DNA of 17,319 nucleotides from contig DAOUEN010000031.1 of NCBI GenBank assembly GCA_034430415.1, positions 1 to 17,319 of the forward strand. The letters are read 5' to 3'. Position 1 is the first letter of the stretch. Every line of letters starts with the position of its first letter. Source of the DNA: JADFUZ01 sp034430415 (GTDB taxonomy: Bacteria > Chloroflexota > Dehalococcoidia > GIF9 > AB-539-J10). The notes beneath the pieces were generated by a model, which was given only the letters and a program-made list of their open reading frames with translations, did not search any database and had not been told where the DNA came from. Below, piece by piece: positions 1 through 6,494 of the stretch. The translations under genes and the position numbers were made by a program.

Positions 1-76
1 AGCTCGCTATTGCCTTGTTTAATGGTAGTTCTAATTTGATGTTGATGTTTGTTTTTAATATGATTTTTTAGACTAC
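1..76. other. AT-rich edge segment that truncates the MFS gene
   Basis: The first roughly 75 bases are strikingly AT-rich (runs of T and A, few G/C), whereas everything after is clearly GC-rich. The change coincides with the point where the minus-strand MFS reading frame ends at a TAA (70-68). On the plus strand, frame 3 of this segment reads as a hydrophobic tail (LAIALFNGSSNLMLMFVFNM, then IF) that ends at TAG 69-71, so it could be the C-terminus of a membrane protein from an AT-rich source. It may be an insertion boundary, a horizontally acquired neighbour, or a misassembled contig end; the sequence alone does not decide. Confidence 0.55.
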
Positions 77-403
77 ATAGAAAGTCCAGAGTGAATTCAC
101 GAAGTCCATTAGTATGAGACCTAAGCCGGCGATGAACACACTTATAGCCATCGCGAATCTCGGCCCGAATCTGTCGACAAGCCACCCCGTTAGCGGCGAC
201 TGGAGCCCAAAGCCGATCTTTCCAATGCTGGTGGCAACGGATGTGGCTGCCCGACTGAAGCCGAACTCTGCAGCTATGGGTTTGAATAGTGCGGAGAAGC
301 CATGAACATGAAAGCCAATGCCCCACGCGGAAACAAGACTGCCGGCGAGAACAGTCCACCAACCAAAAAATACTCTGGAGAGCTTTCTGCCCCCAGTTGT
401 CAA
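68..403 (-). pseudogene. Truncated MFS transporter (OFA/monocarboxylate-type N-terminus)
   Basis: This 111-residue frame holds only the first three or so transmembrane segments of a major facilitator superfamily carrier, which is normally about 400 residues with 12 segments. Visible features are the N-terminal FFGWW aromatic cluster, a first helix (about residues 13-35), a second (about 52-75) followed by the MFS loop 2-3 signature GWLVDRFGPR, and a third helix ending at FYVV. It then stops at TAA exactly where the base composition turns AT-rich. The start is TTG (403-401), preceded by a purine-rich GGGGGGAG. It resembles the complete MFS gene at 15889-17163, so the family is likely the oxalate/formate antiporter-like or MCT-like group; substrate is unknown. 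It is either a gene broken by an insertion or rearrangement, or an artefact of a chimeric contig end. Confidence 0.75.
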
Positions 404-636
404 TAAACTCCCCCCCTGGAAAAGCCTGGACGGACTACCACTATGCCCCTTGCAGAAAAGAGCTGACAGATGGGCCAGGTCGGCCTCTTTTCTTCGTCAA
501 GACACTCTCTGGCAACTCCGGCCCCAATGGTACTCCTGGGGAGTCCGGGCATCAACCTGGTCGCAAGCCGACGGGCTGCCGCGGCTAGCATCGCCTCGAC
601 TGTGGAGCCGGTAGGCAACAGACCACTGTGTACCAC
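400..636 (-). CDS. Doubtful small ORF between the PPOX protein and the MFS gene
   Basis: No recognised family. The frame starts at GTG 636 without a convincing Shine-Dalgarno and codes for 78 residues, with an Ala/Arg-rich helix-like stretch (around residues 13-30) and two cysteines in the second half. Two facts argue for it: its TGA stop overlaps the TTG start of the MFS gene in the four-base form TTGA, typical of coupled genes, and the same frame is open continuously from the PPOX stop codon at 699-697. Against it: no good start, no RBS, no conserved motif. It could be a decayed extension of the PPOX gene or simply an open stretch in GC-rich DNA. The rest of 404-696 shows nothing else: no clear terminator or promoter. 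Confidence 0.3.
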   Translation of the reverse strand: MVHSGLLPTGSTVEAMLAAAARRLATRLMPGLPRSTIGAGVARECLDEEKRPTWPICQLFSARGIVVVRPGFSRGGVY

Positions 637-696
637 CCGGAACCAGTCATCTCTGCGCAGTCGGTCTATGACAACGCCCGCCGGGCGCCGCTGCTT

Positions 697-1164
697 TTAC
701 GCCACCTGTTTCCCGGCGCCGGGACCGGGCGAGGTCATATAGATCGACTTCACCGTTATGATGACAGCGCCCTTCGGCCCAATCCGGGGTATGCGCGCCA
801 CAAGCTCGGCCCTGGCCCTGGGGGCTTCCAGCAGGGTCATCCTGGCCCTGGCTTTGGACTTGGCCAGATGGACTGCCTCCTCAAATATCTCTCCGGAGGT
901 CTCAATCCTTGCCGTGCCTTTGAACTGACAGCCCTGGACCGTCTCCCAGTCCCATGCCGAAACAGCCACCTTGTCCGGGTTGGCCTTTATGTTCTCAACG
1001 GTCTTGTTCATGAAGTTGTCGGTGAGCAGGATCTCAGTGTCAGACAGGACTTTGGCATTACCGATGGGGACGACATTGGGAACTCCTTCCTTATCCACCG
1101 TTGCCAGCGCCCATCCCTTGGCCCTGCCCACAATCTCCCGCATGTCGTCAGTGATCTTAACCAT
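697..1164 (-). CDS. PPOX-family FMN-binding protein
   Basis: A 155-residue protein of the pyridoxamine 5'-phosphate oxidase-like split beta-barrel family, which binds FMN or a related flavin cofactor and typically acts as a small cytoplasmic oxidoreductase. The N-terminal half carries the usual strand pattern: WALATVDKEGVPNVVPIG (residues 18-35), a short turn, then ILLTD and the helix that starts NKTVENIKANPDKVAVS, followed by the GCQFKGTARIE strand. Length fits the family. The start ATG (1164-1162) is preceded by AAGGAGGAAAC, an excellent Shine-Dalgarno. A -10-like TACAAT lies upstream at 1249-1244, without a convincing -35. The actual substrate cannot be deduced; true PNP oxidase (PdxH) activity is unlikely because the protein is short and lacks the typical C-terminus. 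Confidence 0.85.
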   Translation of the reverse strand: MVKITDDMREIVGRAKGWALATVDKEGVPNVVPIGNAKVLSDTEILLTDNFMNKTVENIKANPDKVAVSAWDWETVQGCQFKGTARIETSGEIFEEAVHLAKSKARARMTLLEAPRARAELVARIPRIGPKGAVIITVKSIYMTSPGPGAGKQVA

Positions 1165-1319
1165 GTTTCCTCCTTTCCTGTAATAAGGCTGCTCAATCCG
1201 AAAAGCCCGGTCTTGACTTCAGTGCCATACAGATTGTCGTTATATTGTACGGGTTCTTCCGTCCATTTCCTAGCCCTCGCTCTCCCGGAACTGCTGGCCG
1301 GCGGCGGCAGTTGGAGTCG

Positions 1320-1349
1320 TTGGCCAATTCCCGGCAATCAGGGTATAGT
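1320..1349 (+). promoter_or_regulatory. Candidate promoter of the small membrane protein gene
   Basis: A TTGGCC (-35, 1320-1325) and TATAGT (-10, 1344-1349) are separated by 18 bases; transcription would begin near 1356, about 58 bases before the ATG at 1414. Match to the sigma70 consensus is moderate. Confidence 0.4.
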
Positions 1350-1365
1350 TACCGCCACGCGGTAA
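1349..1365. promoter_or_regulatory. Perfect 7-bp inverted repeat centred on the predicted start site
   Basis: TTACCGC-CAC-GCGGTAA is a perfect 7-bp palindrome with a 3-base centre. It overlaps the last base of the predicted -10 and is centred on the predicted transcription start, a classical place for a repressor operator. As RNA it would form a small hairpin at the 5' end of the leader. Confidence 0.4.
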
Positions 1366-1376
1366 GCCCTGGAGGG

Positions 1377-1394
1377 CTCGAAATACTCGAAATA
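1377..1394 (+). repeat. Tandem perfect 9-bp repeat in the leader
   Basis: CTCGAAATA occurs twice head to tail (1377-1385 and 1386-1394), 19 bases before the start codon of the small membrane protein gene and just ahead of its Shine-Dalgarno. A binding site for a dimeric regulator is possible; function unknown. Confidence 0.5.
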
Positions 1395-1413
1395 GAGGAA
1401 TAAGGGAGGAGAA

Positions 1414-1575
1414 ATGGAGAACCTGTACCTGGTACTGGGATGGGAATCACCTGTGGGCCTTGGCCTCTTACTTGTGTGCCTGGGTGCTATGATCTACCTG
1501 CTCTCGAAAGCCGATGAGATAAGCAAGCGCACCAGGGCAATGGCAAGGGAGAAGGGGCTGGAGAAGAACAGGTGA
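1414..1575 (+). CDS. Small single-pass membrane protein (53 aa)
   Basis: An unrecognised 53-residue protein. After a short acidic N-terminus (MENLYLVLGWES) there is one strongly hydrophobic segment, about residues 13-34 (PVGLGLLLVCLGAMIYLLS), followed by a charged, mostly basic tail rich in Lys and Arg up to residue 53. The positive tail predicts an outside-in topology with the C-terminus in the cytoplasm. The start is well supported by GGGAGGAG two to three bases before ATG 1414. It has its own promoter-like element, a palindrome and a tandem repeat upstream. The DJ-1 gene follows after 175 bases in the same direction and may be co-transcribed. Proteins of this shape are often subunits or modulators of larger membrane complexes, but no function can be assigned. 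Confidence 0.7.
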   Translation: MENLYLVLGWESPVGLGLLLVCLGAMIYLLSKADEISKRTRAMAREKGLEKNR

Positions 1576-1590
1576 TAGCTGCCTCCAAAC

Positions 1591-1644
1591 GGGGCATGTT
1601 GCGGAGCCGCAGTCAAATGCCCTCGGTGACGCGGCCTATGCCCC
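1591..1644 (+). promoter_or_regulatory. Nested and alternative stem-loops ahead of the DJ-1 gene
   Basis: GGGCAT (1592-1597) can pair with ATGCCC (1617-1622), enclosing a second stem TGCGG/CCGCA (1600-1604 with 1607-1611). The same GGGGCAT (1591-1597) can also pair with ATGCCCC (1638-1644). The two pairings exclude each other. No T-run follows, so it is not a typical intrinsic terminator. A leader or attenuator role between the 53-aa gene and the DJ-1 gene is possible. Confidence 0.25.
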
Positions 1645-1750
1645 CCAACTCCCAACTTCAGTATGTCGCCGTCTTGCCCTGGCCTTGCGGCCGCGCGTGT
1701 CGTGTGTATTCAACCCCGCAGAGAAACGACGGAACAGGAGGAGAGGATCA

Positions 1751-2329
1751 ATGAGATTATCCGGCAAGAAAGCAGTCATCCTTGTCTCGAACGAGTTCGA
1801 AGACCTTGAAGTATTCTACCCCATGCTGCGATTGAGCGAAGAGGGTGCCTGGGTCACTCTGGGAACGCTTAAGGTCAGCACCCACCCACGCCCCGCCATT
1901 CCCGACAAGCCCATCACCGGCCGCTTTGGCCTGACCGTGCCGCCCTTCGTCCATAAAGAAGGGGTGCGATTCGACATCAAGCCGATCTCGGAGCTGTCGG
2001 CCGGAGAATACGACGCCGTGCTCGTGCCCGGTGGCTTCGCACCACACTACCTGCGCAAGGATGCAGACACGAAGGCCTTCGTGCGCGACATGCACAGCCA
2101 GGGCAAGCTGGTGGCCGCGATATGCGGCGGTCCCTGGCTCCTCATCTCGGCGGGACTACTGAAGGGCCGGAGGGCCACGGGGTACATCGCCATCAAGGAC
2201 GATATCGAGAACGCCGGGGCTACCTTTGTGGACGAGCCCGTCGTGGTCGACGGAAACATCCTCTGCAGCCGGGACTCGGACGACCTGCCCGACTTCTGTG
2301 TGGCAATCATCGAGTACCTGGCCAAATAG
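1751..2329 (+). CDS. DJ-1/PfpI family protein with Cys-Gly nucleophile elbow
   Basis: A 192-residue cytoplasmic protein of the DJ-1/PfpI superfamily (class I glutamine amidotransferase-like fold), whose members act as glyoxalase/deglycase-type enzymes, proteases or stress proteins. The conserved acidic residue is Glu17 (in FEDLE), the second glycine-rich turn is VLVPGGFAPHYLR (about residues 90-102), and the nucleophile elbow is AAICGGPW with Cys125. In PfpI/YhbO-like enzymes the Cys is normally followed by His (AICHGPW); here it is Gly, so the classic Cys-His pair is absent. The C-terminus has SRDSDDLPDF, as in many family members. The ATG at 1751 was chosen because AGGAGGAGAGG precedes it; an in-frame upstream start at 1685 would add 22 unconserved residues. 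Family assignment is sure, activity is not. Confidence 0.88.
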   Translation: MRLSGKKAVILVSNEFEDLEVFYPMLRLSEEGAWVTLGTLKVSTHPRPAIPDKPITGRFGLTVPPFVHKEGVRFDIKPISELSAGEYDAVLVPGGFAPHYLRKDADTKAFVRDMHSQGKLVAAICGGPWLLISAGLLKGRRATGYIAIKDDIENAGATFVDEPVVVDGNILCSRDSDDLPDFCVAIIEYLAK

Positions 2330-2383
2330 CCGGACCCGAAGCAGGCTTCCAGGTCGTGCTTGGCATCCGTCATGTCATCGTGA

Positions 2384-3802
2384 CTAGGATCGGCCATAGC
2401 GCCTTATGATATCCCAGTACGCGCCACGGGCACCCGCTTCAATCAGCCTGGAAAGCCCCTCGTCGTCGGCGTAGTTGTAGCTCTGCTGCTCCGAAGGTTT
2501 CGCCAGAATCAGGAAGCGACTGTCGCCACCCGCAAGCTCGTCCACGAGCGAAAGGGGATCGCTGCCGAGCTGTGGAGACAGATAGAAAACAGGGTCGGAG
2601 AGGTCGTGCTTTGCGTCGGGATGACATCCTTCGCTCAGGGCCCCGGAGGCTACGGCCTCCGCCAGAGGAGTGCCCTGCCAGATGCGCACCCCCATGGATA
2701 TGCCAACCAGCGGCACGTCGTACTCTCCGGCTCGCGTAATGGTCTCTCGAGTGGTGGTGGCGGTCTCCCCCGGTCCACCCACCAGCAAGTCGAACATGTA
2801 GTTGAGCCCCGCGTCTCTGAGCAGCTCAACCAGTCGAAACACATCCCCCGCCGAATAGCTCTTGCCCAGACGCCCAAGCTGCTCGTCACACAGGGAGTCC
2901 ACCCCGAAGTTGATCCCGGCACAGCCTGCCCTCGTCATGAGAGAGGCCAGTTCCCCGTCGAATGGGAAAGGGGAGCAGTAGCAGTACCATCTGAGCTTGT
3001 CCCCCAATCCGGCTGCGATTACGGCCCGGCATACGTCCCTGGCATGCTGAATAGGCAGGTTGAACTCGCTGTCGCACATGTGCAACCAGCACACCCCCTG
3101 GTCCACAAGGTCGTTTAGCTCTTCCACCACGATGTCGGGCGGTCTCAGACGGGACTTTCTTCCCTTGGCCACGGGATCGGCACAGAAGACGCACCGTTCC
3201 GGGCAGCCGCGCTTGGTCTCCACGCCGACCAGAGCCCCGAGCTCTTCATAACGCCTGTTGTCGAACAGGCGGCGGCGGGGCACCGGCAAATAGCGAAGGT
3301 CGACGTCAATTCTCGGATTCCGCACCACCCTGCCCTTGAGCCAGTACACCATGTTGGGCACATCTCTCAAGTCCTTTCCTTGAACGAGACTCCTGTACAG
3401 GGCAAGCGCTCCCTGCTCGCCATCGCCCGCAATGCCGCCGTCGGCCTGTGTGGCCTGGAGCACGGCATCGGGCATGATCGAGAAGCCGATGCCTCCCAGA
3501 AAAACGGGTGCCCCGGTCCACTTCCTCAGCTCTGCGACGAGCTCGCTGATCCACGGCAGGAAGGACCGCCTCGACAGAAAGCAGCAGTCGTCAGTGTTCC
3601 GCACGGGCAGGCCCACCAACAGAGGGTCACCGCGCTCGAGCTCTCTCCTGATTGCAGCTTTCCAATCAGCCTCGAATGAGAGGTCCAGGATGTCGACGGG
3701 TATGCCGGCGTCAACGAGGGAATGACCCACGTACTCCAACCCCACCGGACTGACCGGCGGTTTGGCGATGTTGCTGTTGACCAGCAGAACAGTCTGTGTC
3801 AC
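2384..3802 (-). CDS. Cobalamin-binding-domain radical SAM enzyme
   Basis: A 472-residue radical SAM protein. Residues 1-150 resemble the B12-binding Rossmann domain of class B radical SAM enzymes (VLLVNSNIAKPPVSPVGLEY at the start, FLGGIGFSIMPDAVL near 101-115), but the DxHxxG motif that supplies the lower cobalt ligand is not visible. The radical SAM core starts at about residue 190 with the [4Fe-4S] motif C200-PER-C204-VF-C207. Downstream is LLVGGPGET, typical of the SAM-binding region. Such enzymes are often methyltransferases or ring-forming enzymes acting on unactivated carbon; the product here cannot be deduced. Cys-rich segments (DDCC at 71-74, YCYCSP) might bear on function. The start is GTG with GAGAAGGG just upstream. 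It is convergent with the DJ-1 gene (54-base gap) and downstream of the MATE gene, from which it is separated by its own promoter-like element. Confidence 0.82.
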   Translation of the reverse strand: MTQTVLLVNSNIAKPPVSPVGLEYVGHSLVDAGIPVDILDLSFEADWKAAIRRELERGDPLLVGLPVRNTDDCCFLSRRSFLPWISELVAELRKWTGAPVFLGGIGFSIMPDAVLQATQADGGIAGDGEQGALALYRSLVQGKDLRDVPNMVYWLKGRVVRNPRIDVDLRYLPVPRRRLFDNRRYEELGALVGVETKRGCPERCVFCADPVAKGRKSRLRPPDIVVEELNDLVDQGVCWLHMCDSEFNLPIQHARDVCRAVIAAGLGDKLRWYCYCSPFPFDGELASLMTRAGCAGINFGVDSLCDEQLGRLGKSYSAGDVFRLVELLRDAGLNYMFDLLVGGPGETATTTRETITRAGEYDVPLVGISMGVRIWQGTPLAEAVASGALSEGCHPDAKHDLSDPVFYLSPQLGSDPLSLVDELAGGDSRFLILAKPSEQQSYNYADDEGLSRLIEAGARGAYWDIIRRYGRS

Positions 3803-3863
3803 GGCCCTTCTCTCGCAGCCGCTGTACTACCGGGAAGCGGGACGGTACAGGGCTTGCCGACAG

Positions 3864-3872
3864 AGTATAGCA
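3864..3872 (-). promoter_or_regulatory. Extended -10 promoter for the radical SAM gene
   Basis: On the minus strand the sequence reads TGCTATACT (TG-extended -10 at 3872-3864), placing the start of transcription near 3857 and giving a leader of about 55 bases. No good -35 is visible at the expected distance, which is normal for an extended -10 promoter. It is a one-base variant of the TGCTATAAT found at three other gene starts in this window. Confidence 0.5.
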
Positions 3873-3903
3873 GAGTCAATTCCAGCGTTGCCTCAGCCGG
3901 AAC

Positions 3904-5268
3904 TCAACTGGATTGAGCTGCCTGAGCAGCCCTCTTGAGTTCCCGTACCTGAGCTGTGAAAAGTACCAGGGTTAGCAGGAATGTAAGCGCATCGGCGACG
4001 GGAAATGCCAGCCACACGCCGTCCAGCTGCAGGAACCTCGGCAGTATGAGTACCGCGGGCAGCAAGAACAGAAAGGGCCTCGATACGGCGGTGACGAATG
4101 ACTGGGTGGCTTTTCCGATTGACTGGAAGACGAGAGATCCGACCATGATGAAGCCTATCAGGAACAGCAGCAGAAAGACGCGCCTCGCCGCATAGGAGCC
4201 CAGAGAAATCAGCTCGCTATCGGCAGTAAAAATACGAATGAACGTTCCTGGAGTGGAGTAGAGAACGGCGAACGCAATGAGACAACAGCTTGTTGCCGCC
4301 ACCAGGGCTATCTTTATCACACGCAGCGCCCTATCATAGCGCCTCGCCCCGTAGTTGAAGCCGAGTATCGGCTGAAGACCCTGGGCAATGACGATACCCG
4401 GCATTATGGCGAACATCATCATGCGGTTAACGACGCCAAAGGCAGACACGGCATAGTCGCCGCCGTAGGCAACCAGCATTCTGTTCACAAAGATTACCGA
4501 CAGACTGGTGGCCAATGTCCTGGCGAATGAGGCAACTCCTATGGCAAGAATCGATTTCAAGATACTCCATTCAAGCCTCAGATTTCGGGAATGAACTTTG
4601 AGAAAGCTCTTTCCCAGGAGGTAGTAGCTCGTCAAGTATGCGGCGGAAATGATCTGTGCTATCACGGTGGCCAGCGCGGCCCCCTTGATTCCCATGCCGA
4701 GCGATACGATGAATATCGCATCCAGTATTATGTTCGATACAGCTCCTACGATCATTGCCGCCATGGAAACCCGGGCATTGCCTTCGGCTCTCACCAGGCT
4801 ATTCAACGCCATGGCAGAAGTAGGGAAGACTACGCCCATAAGAATGACTGCCATGTATTCCCTGGCATAGGGAAGGATGGTGTCCGACGAACCCATGAGG
4901 CCGAGCCAGAAGTCGATATTGCTCAAACCGGCTACCGTGATGATGACGGCCAGCACGACGGTAGAGGTTATGGCATTGCCCAGGGCGCGCTCGGCTCTGG
5001 AGACGTTACCGGCTCCCATCAGCCTCGAAACCAACGATGCGCCACCCATCCCCATCATCATCCCCACACCCATCGAGAGCATCTGGAGCGGGAAGACGAT
5101 GGAAAGCCCGGCAATACCAAGAGGGCCAACGTAGTGGCCGATGAAGATGGTGTCCACCACGTTGTAGAGCGTCATGGCAAACATGCCGAAGAACGCCGGC
5201 AGGGAGAGCTTCAGCAGTAACCGGCCGATTCGGTCGTCGTCAAGTACGCTCTGATTCGGATTATCCAT
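3904..5268 (-). CDS. MATE family multidrug/metabolite exporter
   Basis: A 454-residue polytopic inner-membrane protein with about 12 hydrophobic segments in two similar halves, the length expected of the MATE (MatE) family of Na+- or H+-driven exporters. Characteristic segments include LPAFFGMFAMTLYNVVDTIF followed by IGHYVGPLGIAG at the N-terminus, the MGMGGASLVSRLMGAGN loop and, at the start of the second half, QGLQPILGFNYGARRYDRA, which is a strong MATE signature. The sequence looks closest to the MepA/NorM-like group. I placed the start at ATG 5268, preceded by AGGA; a TTG at 5313 would add 15 unconserved residues. It lies between the isocitrate dehydrogenase operon and the radical SAM gene, with no visible terminator on either side. 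Substrate unknown; export of the radical SAM product is an attractive but unproven idea. Confidence 0.9.
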   Translation of the reverse strand: MDNPNQSVLDDDRIGRLLLKLSLPAFFGMFAMTLYNVVDTIFIGHYVGPLGIAGLSIVFPLQMLSMGVGMMMGMGGASLVSRLMGAGNVSRAERALGNAITSTVVLAVIITVAGLSNIDFWLGLMGSSDTILPYAREYMAVILMGVVFPTSAMALNSLVRAEGNARVSMAAMIVGAVSNIILDAIFIVSLGMGIKGAALATVIAQIISAAYLTSYYLLGKSFLKVHSRNLRLEWSILKSILAIGVASFARTLATSLSVIFVNRMLVAYGGDYAVSAFGVVNRMMMFAIMPGIVIAQGLQPILGFNYGARRYDRALRVIKIALVAATSCCLIAFAVLYSTPGTFIRIFTADSELISLGSYAARRVFLLLFLIGFIMVGSLVFQSIGKATQSFVTAVSRPFLFLLPAVLILPRFLQLDGVWLAFPVADALTFLLTLVLFTAQVRELKRAAQAAQSS

Positions 5269-5402
5269 GTGCGTCCTGCAAGAAACTCTTCTCTTCCCGA
5301 CAGTGGGGCTCAAGTGTCAATTAACCCGGTTCTTCAAAGCTCACTACGGGTGTATGAAACAAAGCAGTCCTCGAAAGGGCATCGAGACGCAGCGCTGAGA
5401 AG

Positions 5403-6494
5403 CTACGTCTCGCTCCTGCCCAGCCGTTCTATCACGGCGTCGGCGACCTGGCTGGTGGTGGCGGCGGTGGGGTCGTCCGGCTCGGGCTTGAGGTCGTAGG
5501 TGACGCTTCTGCCTTCGGCGATGACCCCGGCTATGGCCCCCTCCAGCCTCGCCGCACTCTCCTCCTCTCCCAGGTGGCGCAGCATCATCACCCCGGAGAG
5601 CATCATGGCTATGGGGTTCGTCTTGTTCTGCCCGGCGTACTTGGGTGCGCTGCCGTGGGTGGGCTCGAAAACGGCTATCTCATCCCCGATGTTGGCTCCC
5701 GGAGCCACTCCCAGCCCGCCGACCAGCCCGGCACAGAGGTCGGAGATGAGGTCGCCGTAGAAGTTGGGCAGCACCAGCACGTCGAACTGCTGCGGCCTCC
5801 TGGCCAATTGCATACATGCCGCGTCCAGCAGGATGTCGGCGAACTCAATGTCGGGATAGTCCCCGGCTACCCGGCGGGCGGTATCCAGGAACAGGCCGTC
5901 GGAGAACTTGAGAATGTTGGCCTTGTGGACTGCCGTCACTTTTCTCCTGCCGTTCCGCCGGGCATATTCAAAGGCGAACCTGACGATCCGCTCGCTCGCC
6001 TGCGGCGATATCACCTTGAGGCTCACCGCCGCTTCCTTCGCCACTTCCTCACCGGTGCTCCGGGCAACCAGTCCCAGCAGCTCCGCCGTGTCGGGAGCAC
6101 CACCGGCGAACTCGATGCCGCAGTAGAGGTCCTCGGTGTTCTCCCGCACCACCACAATGTCCACGTCGCGGTACGGCGACGGCACGCCGGGATAGGTCCT
6201 GCAGGGCCTGAGGCAGGCATAGAGGTCCAGCTTCTTGCGCAGAGCCACGTTGACGCTCCTGAAGCCACTGCCAATAGGAGTAGTCACCGGTCCCTTGAGG
6301 GCCACCCTGCGCCTCCTTATGGACTCCAGCGCGCTCTCAGGAAGAGGAGTACCGAACCTCTCCTGGGCCCGCGCCCCTATGACAACCTCTTCCCAGCGAA
6401 AGCCGACGCCGGTGGCCTCCAGCACCCGCCGGGTGGCCTCGGCTACCTCGGGGCCAATGCCGTCCCCGGGGATAAAGGTGACCTCATACGCCAT
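5403..6494 (-). CDS. icd: Isocitrate dehydrogenase (isocitrate/isopropylmalate family)
   Basis: A 363-residue beta-decarboxylating dehydrogenase that should oxidise isocitrate to 2-oxoglutarate in the cytoplasm. Substrate-site residues fit isocitrate: Ser80 and Asn82 in FRSVNVALR with Arg86, then Arg96 (CLRP), Arg118 (VVRENTEDLY with Tyr124), Lys191, and the metal aspartates around 248-252 (GDLISD). Ser80 and Asn82 correspond to Ser113 and Asn115 of the E. coli enzyme and are not expected in LeuB. The cofactor loop HGSAPKYAG has Lys285-Tyr286, as in NADP-specific E. coli IDH, and Tyr333 is also kept, but the place of the 2'-phosphate-binding Arg395 holds Pro337. Coenzyme preference is therefore open, leaning to NADP. 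It starts at ATG 6494 with AGGAG seven bases upstream and overlaps the leuD-like gene by 11 bases; it is the last gene of the operon. Confidence 0.88.
   Translation of the reverse strand: MAYEVTFIPGDGIGPEVAEATRRVLEATGVGFRWEEVVIGARAQERFGTPLPESALESIRRRRVALKGPVTTPIGSGFRSVNVALRKKLDLYACLRPCRTYPGVPSPYRDVDIVVVRENTEDLYCGIEFAGGAPDTAELLGLVARSTGEEVAKEAAVSLKVISPQASERIVRFAFEYARRNGRRKVTAVHKANILKFSDGLFLDTARRVAGDYPDIEFADILLDAACMQLARRPQQFDVLVLPNFYGDLISDLCAGLVGGLGVAPGANIGDEIAVFEPTHGSAPKYAGQNKTNPIAMMLSGVMMLRHLGEEESAARLEGAIAGVIAEGRSVTYDLKPEPDDPTAATTSQVADAVIERLGRSET

Noticed and set aside
628..1365. 245-codon plus-strand frame
   Set aside because: Runs antisense through the PPOX gene and into the gap beyond it; the translation is Pro/Gly/His-rich without domain features.
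2330..2383. Bidirectional terminator expected between convergent DJ-1 and radical SAM genes
   Set aside because: Only a weak GAAG/CTTC hairpin is present and no T-run, so I do not call a terminator.
5315..5320. TTGACA on the minus strand upstream of the MATE gene
   Set aside because: No -10 box at 16-18 bases, so a promoter cannot be supported.
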